This document shows, piece by piece, positions 52,994 to 59,822 of a DNA stretch of 64,000 bases. Each line of letters begins with the position of its first letter. The stretch's first letter is position 1. The stretch comes from Algibacter miyuki (GTDB lineage: Bacteria > Bacteroidota > Bacteroidia > Flavobacteriales > Flavobacteriaceae). The translations under genes were made by a program, and so were the position numbers. Below the pieces are notes generated by a model. That model made no database searches. It had not been told where the DNA came from and saw nothing but the letters and a program-made list of their open reading frames with translations. Location: NCBI RefSeq assembly GCF_042427745.1, contig NZ_JBHMFA010000006.1; one strand, 5' to 3'.

Positions 52994-53734
52994 ATGCTCC
53001 AAACCGAGAATATTACGCTTTTTTTAATCATTTTGCCACTCGTGTCGTTTCTATACGCTAGTGTTGGTCATGGTGGTGCAAGCGGATATTTGGCACTTAT
53101 GGCTTTGTTTTCTTTTGCTCCAGAAAGCATGAAACCCACTGCCCTACTGCTTAATTTGTTTGTTGCAGGCATATCGTTTTATTACTATTATAAAGCTGGT
53201 CATTTCAACAAAAAATTATTTATGGCCTTTGCCGTTGCTTCCATTCCGTACGCTTTTTTAGGCGGCACTATTGAAGTTGACGCCTCTATTTATAAAAAAA
53301 TATTAGCCATATTATTAGTTTTTGCTATTTTAAAAATGTTAAATGTTTTTGGAAAAGAAAGCAAAATTATAAAACCTGTAAAACTTTGGCAAGGTCTTAT
53401 TATTGGAGGTGTTATCGGTTTTTTCTCAGGACTCATTGGCATTGGTGGAGGCATTATTTTGAGTCCTGTAATTTTACTTCTACATTGGGGAAAAATGAAG
53501 GAAGCCGCAGCCGTTTCTGCACTTTTTATTTGGGTGAATTCGGCTTCGGGCTTAATCGGGCAAATTAGCAGTGGTGTTAATCTAGACAGAGCATCTTTTT
53601 TATTAGTTGCCATTGCCCTTATTGGCGGGGTTTTGGGTGGCTATTTTGGAAGCAAAAAGATAAACAATAAACAACTACGCTATATTTTGGCTTTCGTGCT
53701 TATTATGGCCTGCGGTAAATTATTTTTCATTTAA
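52994..53734 (+). CDS. TauE/SafE family permease
   Basis: A 246-residue integral membrane protein with seven to eight hydrophobic helices. SFLYASVGHGGASGYLALM at the start and GVIGFFSGLIGIGGGIILSPVI in the middle are the two TauE/SafE repeats. The family includes sulfite, sulfoacetate and sulfolactate exporters and some anion/thiol permeases. It sits between the regulator (83 bp upstream) and mobA (1 bp downstream), so it belongs to the Moco operon. Sulfite export or molybdate-related traffic is an inference, since no ModABC transporter is present here. Confidence 0.85.
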   Translation: MLQTENITLFLIILPLVSFLYASVGHGGASGYLALMALFSFAPESMKPTALLLNLFVAGISFYYYYKAGHFNKKLFMAFAVASIPYAFLGGTIEVDASIYKKILAILLVFAILKMLNVFGKESKIIKPVKLWQGLIIGGVIGFFSGLIGIGGGIILSPVILLLHWGKMKEAAAVSALFIWVNSASGLIGQISSGVNLDRASFLLVAIALIGGVLGGYFGSKKINNKQLRYILAFVLIMACGKLFFI

Positions 53735-53735
53735 T

Positions 53736-54314
53736 ATGATAGACAAAAAGCACATTACAGGCATTATTCTAGCGGGCGGAAAAAGCTCGAGAATGGGTAC
53801 GGATAAAGGTTTTTTAAGCTTCAACGGAAAATCGTTTATACAATACAGTATTGATGCTTTACAACCATTAGTTTCAAAGATAATTATTGTTTCTAATTGT
53901 GCCGATTATGATGTTTTTGGCTTAGAGCGTATTGAAGACACTATTGAAAACAGTGGTCCTTTAGCGGGAATTTATTCAGGTTTAAAACATTCTGAAACCA
54001 CCTATAATTTGGTTTTAAGTTGCGATATTCCATTGATACATTCTCAAATTTTAGAACGATTAATTTCTGAAGTTGATAACGGTTCCGAAGTGATTCAAAT
54101 AGAAAGTAACGGCAGAAGAATGCCATTAATTGCGCTTTATAAAAAATCTTGTGAAAGCCGATTTCTAAAGCTTCTAAATTCAGGTGAACGCAAATTACAG
54201 TTTGCCGTAAATCAATGTAAAAGCAAAGTGGTTTCATTAGAAAAACATGAACAAAAACTTACAACTAACATTAATACTAAAGACGAATTAAAACAGATAA
54301 CACCATGCAAATAA
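53736..54314 (+). CDS. mobA: Molybdenum cofactor guanylyltransferase MobA
   Basis: A 192-residue nucleotidyltransferase with the signature GIILAGGKSSRMGTDKGFL and NSGPLAGIYSGL. MobA adds GMP to Mo-molybdopterin, giving the bis-MGD form used by DMSO-reductase family enzymes such as the nitrate reductase at the right edge of this window. It starts 1 bp after the TauE gene and overlaps moaD by 10 nt, so the operon is tightly packed. The length is normal. Confidence 0.93.
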   Translation: MIDKKHITGIILAGGKSSRMGTDKGFLSFNGKSFIQYSIDALQPLVSKIIIVSNCADYDVFGLERIEDTIENSGPLAGIYSGLKHSETTYNLVLSCDIPLIHSQILERLISEVDNGSEVIQIESNGRRMPLIALYKKSCESRFLKLLNSGERKLQFAVNQCKSKVVSLEKHEQKLTTNINTKDELKQITPCK

Positions 54315-54538
54315 CCATAAAATATTTTGGGCAAATTGCTGAAACAACAAAAAAAACCGAGGAGATTATAAACTTTGAAGGAGAAACGATATTCGAACTT
54401 TTAGAGCTTCTTTATATAAAATATGATAGCCTAAAACATAAAGAATTTCAGGTTGCTCAAAACGAAGAATTAGTTTCCGAAACCACAAAAGCAACCGGCA
54501 AAGACATCGCCATATTACCCCCATTTGCTGGCGGATAA
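54305..54538 (+). CDS. moaD: Molybdopterin synthase small subunit MoaD
   Basis: A 77-residue ubiquitin-fold sulfur carrier that ends in PPFAGG. The C-terminal Gly-Gly, which must be adenylylated by MoeB and thiocarboxylated, is intact. It overlaps the end of mobA by 10 nt and precedes moeB by 17 nt. Together with MoaE it forms the molybdopterin synthase that adds two sulfurs to cyclic pyranopterin monophosphate. Confidence 0.93.
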   Translation: MQITIKYFGQIAETTKKTEEIINFEGETIFELLELLYIKYDSLKHKEFQVAQNEELVSETTKATGKDIAILPPFAGG

Positions 54539-54555
54539 TTTAGTTGAAAAACAAA

Positions 54556-55650
54556 ATGAATAACAGATATAGCAGACATATTATACTTTCTGAAATCGGA
54601 GAAGCCGGTCAAAAGAAACTTGCACAAGCCAAAGTATTGGTTATTGGTGCGGGTGGCTTAGGCTGTCCGATTTTGCAATATTTAGTCGGCGCAGGTATTG
54701 GCACCATTGGTATTGTAGATTTTGATTTGGTAGAGCTTAGTAATTTACAACGGCAAGTACTATTCGGAAGATCAACCTTAGGAATAAACAAAGCTATTGC
54801 TGCGAAACAACGCTTAGAAGATTTAAACGATTCTATCATTATAAATGCTTATCCTGAAAAACTAACGCATAAAAATGCTCTAGAATTATTTAAAAACTAC
54901 GATATAATTATTGATGGTACCGATAATTTTGAAACCCGATATTTAGTCAATGATGCTTGCTTGATAACCAATAAGCCACTCGTTTTTGGTGCTATTTATA
55001 AGTTTGAAGGTCAGGTTTCGGTTTTCAACTATCAAAACGGACCCAGTTACCGTTGTTTATTTCCTAATTTTCCAGAAGAAAACAGTGTTCCTAATTGTTC
55101 AGAAATTGGAGTTTTAGGCGTGCTTCCAGGGATTATTGGTAGTATGCAAGCCAATGAAGTTTTAAAAATTATTTTAGGAATTGGCGAAGTACTTTCAGGA
55201 AAAATATTGTTTTACAATGCGTTAACGCTTCAAAATTCAACTTTAAAAATAAATAGGAATGATGCCATTATCCAATCCGTTTTAAACGAAAAAGAAAACT
55301 TTCAATCTAAAAAAAGCGATTTTAACTGTGAAATGACTAATGAAACAGTTTCTATTAAGCTCATTTTAAAGAAAAAAAACATTCAACTTATTGATGTTCG
55401 AGAACCACATGAAACACCTAAACTAGAAGGTTTCAATGTGATAAATATTCCGCTATCTCTATTAGAGCTTCAGATTAATAAAATAGATTCAAATAAAACA
55501 AACTACCTATTTTGCCAATCAGGAATGCGCAGCAAAAAAGCAGTTTCTATTCTGAAAAAATTAAACATAACCAATTGCTTCAGCATAAAAGAAGGTATTT
55601 TAGACATTCATAAATTATCAAAAGACTTAACAAGTCTAAGTAAAATATAA
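54556..55650 (+). CDS. moeB: MoeB/ThiF-like adenylyltransferase with rhodanese domain
   Basis: About 364 residues. The ATG at 54556 (MNNRYSRHIILSEIGEAG) is the better start; the frame extends back to a TTG at 54544. The E1-like N-terminal part has GAGGLGCPILQYLVGAGIG, DLVELSNLQRQVLF and IIDGTDNFETRYLVNDAC, for adenylylation of the MoaD C-terminus. A C-terminal rhodanese domain carries its active Cys in FCQSGMRSKKAVSIL, as in MOCS3-like fusions, and can donate sulfur. The Zn-binding cysteine pairs of E. coli MoeB appear incomplete: only a single Cys remains in YRCLFP, with no CxxC, so the zinc site is probably lost. Confidence 0.9.
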   Translation: MNNRYSRHIILSEIGEAGQKKLAQAKVLVIGAGGLGCPILQYLVGAGIGTIGIVDFDLVELSNLQRQVLFGRSTLGINKAIAAKQRLEDLNDSIIINAYPEKLTHKNALELFKNYDIIIDGTDNFETRYLVNDACLITNKPLVFGAIYKFEGQVSVFNYQNGPSYRCLFPNFPEENSVPNCSEIGVLGVLPGIIGSMQANEVLKIILGIGEVLSGKILFYNALTLQNSTLKINRNDAIIQSVLNEKENFQSKKSDFNCEMTNETVSIKLILKKKNIQLIDVREPHETPKLEGFNVINIPLSLLELQINKIDSNKTNYLFCQSGMRSKKAVSILKKLNITNCFSIKEGILDIHKLSKDLTSLSKI

Positions 55651-55654
55651 AATC

Positions 55655-56098
55655 ATGGAACAAAAGAAACCAAAAAGTGTATTTCAGCAAGGTGCTATTT
55701 CATCAGAATTTATTGGGAATTCTATTGCTAAACATCAAACTAAAACCAGTATTGGTGCCCATAATATTTTTCTGGGCCAAGTTCGTGCAGATGTTATTGA
55801 AGAAAAAACTGTTGCAGCTATAGAATACACCGCTTACGAAGAAATGGCAAATGCTAAATTTCACGCCATTCGTGAGTCGGCTTTTGAAAAATTCGATCTT
55901 ACCTGCATGCATATTTACCATAGTTTAGGTACTGTAAAAGCTGGAGAAATATGTTTATTCGTTTTTGTATCATCACCTAGACGCAAAGTCGTTTTCGAAG
56001 CTTTAGAATTTATAGTTGAAGCCATAAAAGCTGATGTTCCTGTTTTTGGAAAAGAAATTTTTGAGGACGACACGCATCAATGGAAGGTAAACAAATAG
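55655..56098 (+). CDS. moaE: Molybdopterin synthase large subunit MoaE
   Basis: A 147-residue MoaE. Landmarks are HNIFLGQVRAD, IEYTAYEEMANAKF, IYHSLGTVKAGEICLFVFVSSPRR and the catalytic tail VPVFGKEIFEDDTHQWK. Of the two Lys in the usual VPIWKKE motif, one is clearly kept (GKE). It transfers sulfur from MoaD thiocarboxylate to precursor Z. It starts 4 bp after moeB. Confidence 0.93.
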   Translation: MEQKKPKSVFQQGAISSEFIGNSIAKHQTKTSIGAHNIFLGQVRADVIEEKTVAAIEYTAYEEMANAKFHAIRESAFEKFDLTCMHIYHSLGTVKAGEICLFVFVSSPRRKVVFEALEFIVEAIKADVPVFGKEIFEDDTHQWKVNK

Positions 56099-56126
56099 TT
56101 ATTTTTTTTAACCCTAAAAACAAAAA

Positions 56127-57038
56127 ATGGTAGACATCACACATAAAGCAACAACCCTAAGAACTGCGGTAGCTCAAGCTGTTGTAAAGGTTAGTAAAAT
56201 AGAAACAATACAAGCAATAGAAAACGACACCGTTCCGAAAGGAAATGTCTTCGCCATGAGTAAAGCGGCAGGGTTATTAGGCGTAAAACGCACACCCGAT
56301 ATTTTGCCCGATTGCCACCCCTTGCCTATCGAATTTACCAGCGTAGAATATCAAGTTAACGGCTTAGAAATTACGGTCGTTTTTACAGTAAAAACAATTT
56401 ACAAAACAGGTGTTGAAGTTGAAGCCATGCATGGTGCCAGCGTAGTAGCCTTAAATATGTACGATATGCTGAAGCCAATTGATAAAGGCATTGAAATTCA
56501 TGCTATTAAATTATTAGAGAAAAAAGGCGGTAAATCAGATTTTAGAGACCGTTTTAGAAAGGATTTGAAAGCTGCTGTTGTAGTGTGTTCGGATACTATT
56601 TCGGCCGGCCACAAAGAGGATAAAGCAGGAAAAGCTATTATTGAAAAACTAGAATCTTGTGATGTAAAAATTTCAGACTACATTATTATCCCTGATGAAA
56701 TTGACGATATCCAAAAGCAAGCCAAACAATTTCAAGAACAAGGCATTGATATGGTGATTTACACAGGTGGTACAGGACTTTCGGCCCGTGATGTTACGCC
56801 AGAGGCTTTAATTCCATTATTAGATCGTCGTATTCCTGGGATTGAAGAAGCCATTAGAAATTACGGCCAAGACCGCACGCCATTCTCCATGTTATCCAGA
56901 AGTGTCGCAGGCACCATAAAAGATACTTTGATTTTAGCCTTACCAGGTTCGACAAATGGAGCAAAAGAATCTATGGACGCTATTTTTCCAGCGGTATTGC
57001 ATAGTTTCAGAATTTTAAAAGGTGCAAGACACGATTAG
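56127..57038 (+). CDS. moaCB: Bifunctional MoaC/MoaB fusion (cyclic pyranopterin synthase and molybdopterin adenylyltransferase)
   Basis: 303 residues in two halves. Residues about 1-150 are MoaC (THKATTLRTAVAQAVV, KGNVFAMSKAAGLLGVKRT, DCHPLPIEF, EVEAMHGASVVALNMYDMLK), which rearranges the MoaA product to cyclic pyranopterin monophosphate. From about residue 155 comes MoaB/MogA (VVCSDTISAGHKEDKAGK, IYTGGTGLSARDVTPEAL, RTPFSMLSRSVAGTIKDTL), which adenylylates molybdopterin before MoeA inserts metal. Fusing the two steps is known in Bacteroidota. The stop TAG lies inside a GATTA repeat (57033-57062) that runs into the next gene leader. Confidence 0.93.
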   Translation: MVDITHKATTLRTAVAQAVVKVSKIETIQAIENDTVPKGNVFAMSKAAGLLGVKRTPDILPDCHPLPIEFTSVEYQVNGLEITVVFTVKTIYKTGVEVEAMHGASVVALNMYDMLKPIDKGIEIHAIKLLEKKGGKSDFRDRFRKDLKAAVVVCSDTISAGHKEDKAGKAIIEKLESCDVKISDYIIIPDEIDDIQKQAKQFQEQGIDMVIYTGGTGLSARDVTPEALIPLLDRRIPGIEEAIRNYGQDRTPFSMLSRSVAGTIKDTLILALPGSTNGAKESMDAIFPAVLHSFRILKGARHD

Positions 57039-57087
57039 ATTAGATTAGATTAGATTAGATTAGTTGTTAGTTGTTAGTTGTTAGTTG
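57033..57087 (+). repeat. Short tandem repeats between moaCB and moaA
   Basis: GATTA occurs six times (57033-57062), starting inside the last codons of moaCB, then GTTGTTA three times plus GTTG (57063-57087). The moaA start lies 11 bp later. The array fills the leader of moaA and could change length by slippage. The function is unproven. Confidence 0.9.
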
Positions 57088-57098
57088 AAAAAAAATAA

Positions 57099-58106
57099 AT
57101 GATAGATAAAAAGAAAATATTACAAGATTTACATGGCAGAGATCATGCTTACTTACGCATATCACTCATTGAACGATGTAATTTACGCTGTTCTTATTGT
57201 ATGCCTGAAGAAGGTGTTCCGCTCTCGCCTAAAAGCCATTTAATGACTAACGACGAAATTTATGAAATTGCAAAAACCTTTGTAAAACATGGCGTTACAA
57301 AAATAAGGTTAACCGGTGGAGAACCTTTAGTTAGAAAAGACATTCCGGTTATTTTAAAGCAATTGGCAACCTTACCTGTAGAACTATCCATCACTTCAAA
57401 CGCCGTTATTATTGATAAATTCATTCCTGTTTTAAAAGAATACGGTGTAAACAATATCAATGTGAGCTTAGATTCTTTAGATGCTGAAAAATTTAAACAT
57501 ATTACTCGTCGCGATCAATTCACGAAAGTTTATAACAACATTTTACTATTAGTCAAAGAAGGCTTTAATGTGAAAGTTAATGCCGTTTTAATGAAAGGTT
57601 TTAACGAAAATGAAATTATAGATTTTATTCATTTCACAAAAGATTTACCTGTTTCAGTGCGCTTTATTGAATTTATGCCTTTCGATGGTAATAAATGGGA
57701 TATGAGTAAAATGGTGTCGTATGCCGACGTGATGGAGTTAGTAAATAAAGAATTCCCAGAAACAAGCATAGAAAGACTGCAAGACGCTAAGAACGACACC
57801 TCGAAAAACTACAAGATAAAAGACTATAAAGGTAGTTTTGCTATTATTAGTTCGGTGACCAATCCATTTTGCGACTCATGTAATAGATTGCGATTAACAG
57901 CTAATGGGCAATTAAAAAATTGTTTATTTTCTTCTGGAGAATCTGATTTACTCACCGCACTTAGAGCAGGCAAACCTATAGAACCAATTATACAAAATGC
58001 TGTACATGCCAAGTTTAAAGTGAGAGGCGGCATGGATACTTTAGAAAAACTACAAGAGCCTAAATTACATAACAACAATCGAAGTATGATAACTATCGGT
58101 GGTTAG
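57099..58106 (+). CDS. moaA: GTP 3',8-cyclase MoaA (radical SAM)
   Basis: A 335-residue radical-SAM enzyme for the first Moco step. The SAM/4Fe-4S motif C-x3-C-x2-C is present at Cys27, Cys31, Cys34 (ERCNLRCSYCMP); the second cluster lies in FCDSCNRLRL followed by a third Cys near LKNCLFSSG. Motifs IRLTGGEPLVRKDI and VSLDSLDAEKF are intact, and the protein ends in Gly-Gly, as MoaA does. It is last in the Moco operon, separated from moaCB by the 60-bp repeat leader, and precedes a weak hairpin. Confidence 0.95.
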   Translation: MIDKKKILQDLHGRDHAYLRISLIERCNLRCSYCMPEEGVPLSPKSHLMTNDEIYEIAKTFVKHGVTKIRLTGGEPLVRKDIPVILKQLATLPVELSITSNAVIIDKFIPVLKEYGVNNINVSLDSLDAEKFKHITRRDQFTKVYNNILLLVKEGFNVKVNAVLMKGFNENEIIDFIHFTKDLPVSVRFIEFMPFDGNKWDMSKMVSYADVMELVNKEFPETSIERLQDAKNDTSKNYKIKDYKGSFAIISSVTNPFCDSCNRLRLTANGQLKNCLFSSGESDLLTALRAGKPIEPIIQNAVHAKFKVRGGMDTLEKLQEPKLHNNNRSMITIGG

Positions 58107-58132
58107 TAATCTAACGTTTATAAAAACACAAA

Positions 58133-58154
58133 AGAAGCCAGAAAAAAGGCTTCT
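58133..58154 (+). terminator. Weak hairpin after moaA
   Basis: Stem agaagcc and ggcttct with an eight-base A-rich loop, 27 bp after the moaA stop. No T-run follows, so termination would be weak. Confidence 0.35.
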
Positions 58155-58419
58155 AAAGTGAAAGCGAACTTAAGGAATTTTGGATTTATGAACAAAACTG
58201 AGAGACTAAGTTGCTTTTTTAACTATACTTTACAATAAATTTACATAGACCTGCGATGAACTTTAAAATGAGGTACGCGTTTAATAAAATTTTATTACAC
58301 TAATACCTTTTATTTTAAACATTCATTTTTAGTGTTATTACACTAGATTTAATTATAGTGCAAATTTCAGCTATTATTCCTTCATTACCTGTAAGAATTA
58401 GACGGTTGAACAGTTACTG

Positions 58420-58431
58420 TCGACGAGTGGT
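58420..58431 (+). promoter_or_regulatory. Repeated 12-mer, copy 1 (TCGACGARTGGT)
   Basis: tcgacgagtggt lies 46 bp beyond the Hpt stop. A near-identical copy is at 59540-59551, 112 bp before the CheY-like gene start. They may be regulatory sites or leftovers of a shared flank. Confidence 0.3.
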
Positions 58432-58476
58432 AATTTCCTTTAGATTAACCCTAACAATGAACCTTCAGAAAACGTG

Positions 58477-58791
58477 CTAAATTCTGTTTAAAAAACTCCC
58501 AATCGTTTCTAGAATACTTTCAAACTCTTCTTGACCACACGTTTTATTTTCAATTAAACTATCTTCAAAACTTGAAGCTGTTTCATAACCCTTTTCTAAT
58601 CCTAAAATGATTATTTTATGCTTCAGTTTATCAACATTCACTAAAGCCTGTTTAAAATTATTGGACAACATACTACAAAAATAGTCTGATGCTTCGCTAG
58701 AAAACTCCTTTTTTAGAACGCATATTAGGTGACTTTTAAAAGAGTCGTCCCCAACTGATAATTCATTAATATAGATTAAATTAGGTTGCAT
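58477..58791 (-). CDS. Histidine phosphotransfer (Hpt) domain protein
   Basis: A 104-residue all-helical Hpt-like protein. VDKLKHKIIILGLEKGYE contains the phosphorylation-site pattern of Hpt domains, with His58 (K-L-K-H-K) and a downstream Gly in the helix. It is shorter than multi-domain kinases and has no kinase core, so it should relay phosphate between a hybrid kinase and response regulators. It lies 226 bp downstream of the CheY-like gene on the same strand; the two form a relay pair by proximity. The partner kinase is not in this window. Confidence 0.8.
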   Translation of the reverse strand: MQPNLIYINELSVGDDSFKSHLICVLKKEFSSEASDYFCSMLSNNFKQALVNVDKLKHKIIILGLEKGYETASSFEDSLIENKTCGQEEFESILETIGSFLNRI

Positions 58792-59017
58792 TTTTACTGT
58801 GGTATTATCAAAAAATTTTTAATTTTATTTTAGGTCATTCTTAGCCATAAAAACATAGCATAGCACATCCTCTGTTTTAAAAACATGAAGATTAAAGATA
58901 AATATTGATCTAATAGGGATATTTAACTTTTAGAATGTAGACTTTCAAATCCACCTCTACTTATCGAAAAAAAGACTATTTACAAGCACTAAGGCCGTGT
59001 TTAAATAGTTGTCTGTT

Positions 59018-59428
59018 TTAAATTTGCTTTAACTCGTTCATACTCCAATAGGCTAAAAGTGTTTCTATTTTAAGCACATAATCTTCATATTTTAAAGGTT
59101 TTAAAATATAGCCAGATATGCCAATTCTAAAACATTCGAGTAAATCTTTTTGATTTTGGGAGGTTGTTAAAATTATAGTAGGAAGGTATTTTAATACGTC
59201 GTCAGATTTTAAAATATTAAGGAATTCGATGCCATTAATTTTCGGCATATTTAAATCTAACAAAATAATATCGGGTAAATTATCTTTTTGTTCTAAAATC
59301 TCAAGAGCTTCTTCACCATTATTGGCCTCTATAACCTTGTGATTTAGTTGCAGTGTAGAGATGGCACGTTGAAATTTCATAACTTCAATCATATCATCTT
59401 CTATTAATAAAATATTGAGGGTTTTCAT
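59018..59428 (-). CDS. CheY-like single-domain response regulator
   Basis: A 136-residue receiver-only protein. Acidic pocket residues (IEDD near the start), phospho-acceptor Asp58 in LLDLNMP, the Thr in ILTTSQNQ and Lys110 in YILKPLKY are all present. It has no output domain, so it acts by binding a partner protein. It is upstream of the Hpt gene by 226 bp on the same strand, which suggests one phosphorelay. The TCGACGAATGGT site lies 112 bp before its start. Confidence 0.9.
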   Translation of the reverse strand: MKTLNILLIEDDMIEVMKFQRAISTLQLNHKVIEANNGEEALEILEQKDNLPDIILLDLNMPKINGIEFLNILKSDDVLKYLPTIILTTSQNQKDLLECFRIGISGYILKPLKYEDYVLKIETLLAYWSMNELKQI

Positions 59429-59539
59429 TTAACTTAGATAATTAATAATTTATTCTTTGTAAAATTACTAAAACATTGCAGGTAAAACTTTTGATATTCG
59501 TTAAACCAAAACCTAATGTAGTCGAATAACGTTTTAGTA

Positions 59540-59551
59540 TCGACGAATGGT
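59540..59551 (+). promoter_or_regulatory. Repeated 12-mer, copy 2 (TCGACGARTGGT)
   Basis: tcgacgaatggt, 112 bp upstream of the CheY-like gene start. It differs by one base from the copy at 58420-58431. Confidence 0.3.
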
Positions 59552-59660
59552 TTTTCTATTTTTTTGATTGTTTGATTTTTTATTCTGAAGTGGCTATACT
59601 AGAGGTGTTTCAAGTTATTACTATACCAAATACCTAAACCGAAATATAACCAAATAGGCT

Positions 59661-59806
59661 TAGCCCTGATAGTAGCGGCATCCTTTTTTGGTGCGTTAAG
59701 AAGAAACCTGTTTTAATAACAAGCGAAAACTTTTAAGTAAAAAACAAGTACTTCGAATTAGACCAATAAGCACAAAAAAGATATAGCGGATAGCAGGAAA
59801 TAGCTA
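59661..59806 (+). ncRNA. Flavo-1-like structured RNA candidate
   Basis: The 5' half reads AGCCCTGATAGTAGCGGCATCC and the 3' half reads ATATAGCGGATAGCAGG then AAATAGCT. They pair at the ends (AGC with GCT, CCTG with CAGG), and an inner stem forms between TTTTTTGGTGC (59683-59693) and GCACAAAAAA (59770-59779). From memory this AGCCC...GCGGCATCC / AGATATAGCGGATAGCAGG pattern recurs across flavobacterial genomes and matches the RNA motif called Flavo-1. It stands alone between a minus-strand gene start and a convergent gene stop, so it would be a free trans-acting RNA. The strand choice follows the pattern; the name is from recall, not from a search. Confidence 0.6.
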
Positions 59807-59822
59807 CAAATAATACTTTTAA

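Larger units (their letters stand above)
58107..58476. other. Intergenic region after moaA
   Basis: 370 bp with a possible terminator hairpin (58133-58154) and a TCGACGARTGGT site (58420-58431). Nothing else is recognisable. Confidence 0.55.
59429..59822. other. Intergenic region between CheY-like gene and nitrate-locus gene
   Basis: 394 bp without a protein gene. It holds the TCGACGAATGGT site (59540-59551) and a structured RNA candidate (59661-59806). The remaining sequence shows nothing. Confidence 0.6.

Noticed and set aside
57033..57087. Possible CRISPR array
   Set aside because: The units are only 5 and 7 bp and contiguous, without spacers; they are simple sequence repeats.
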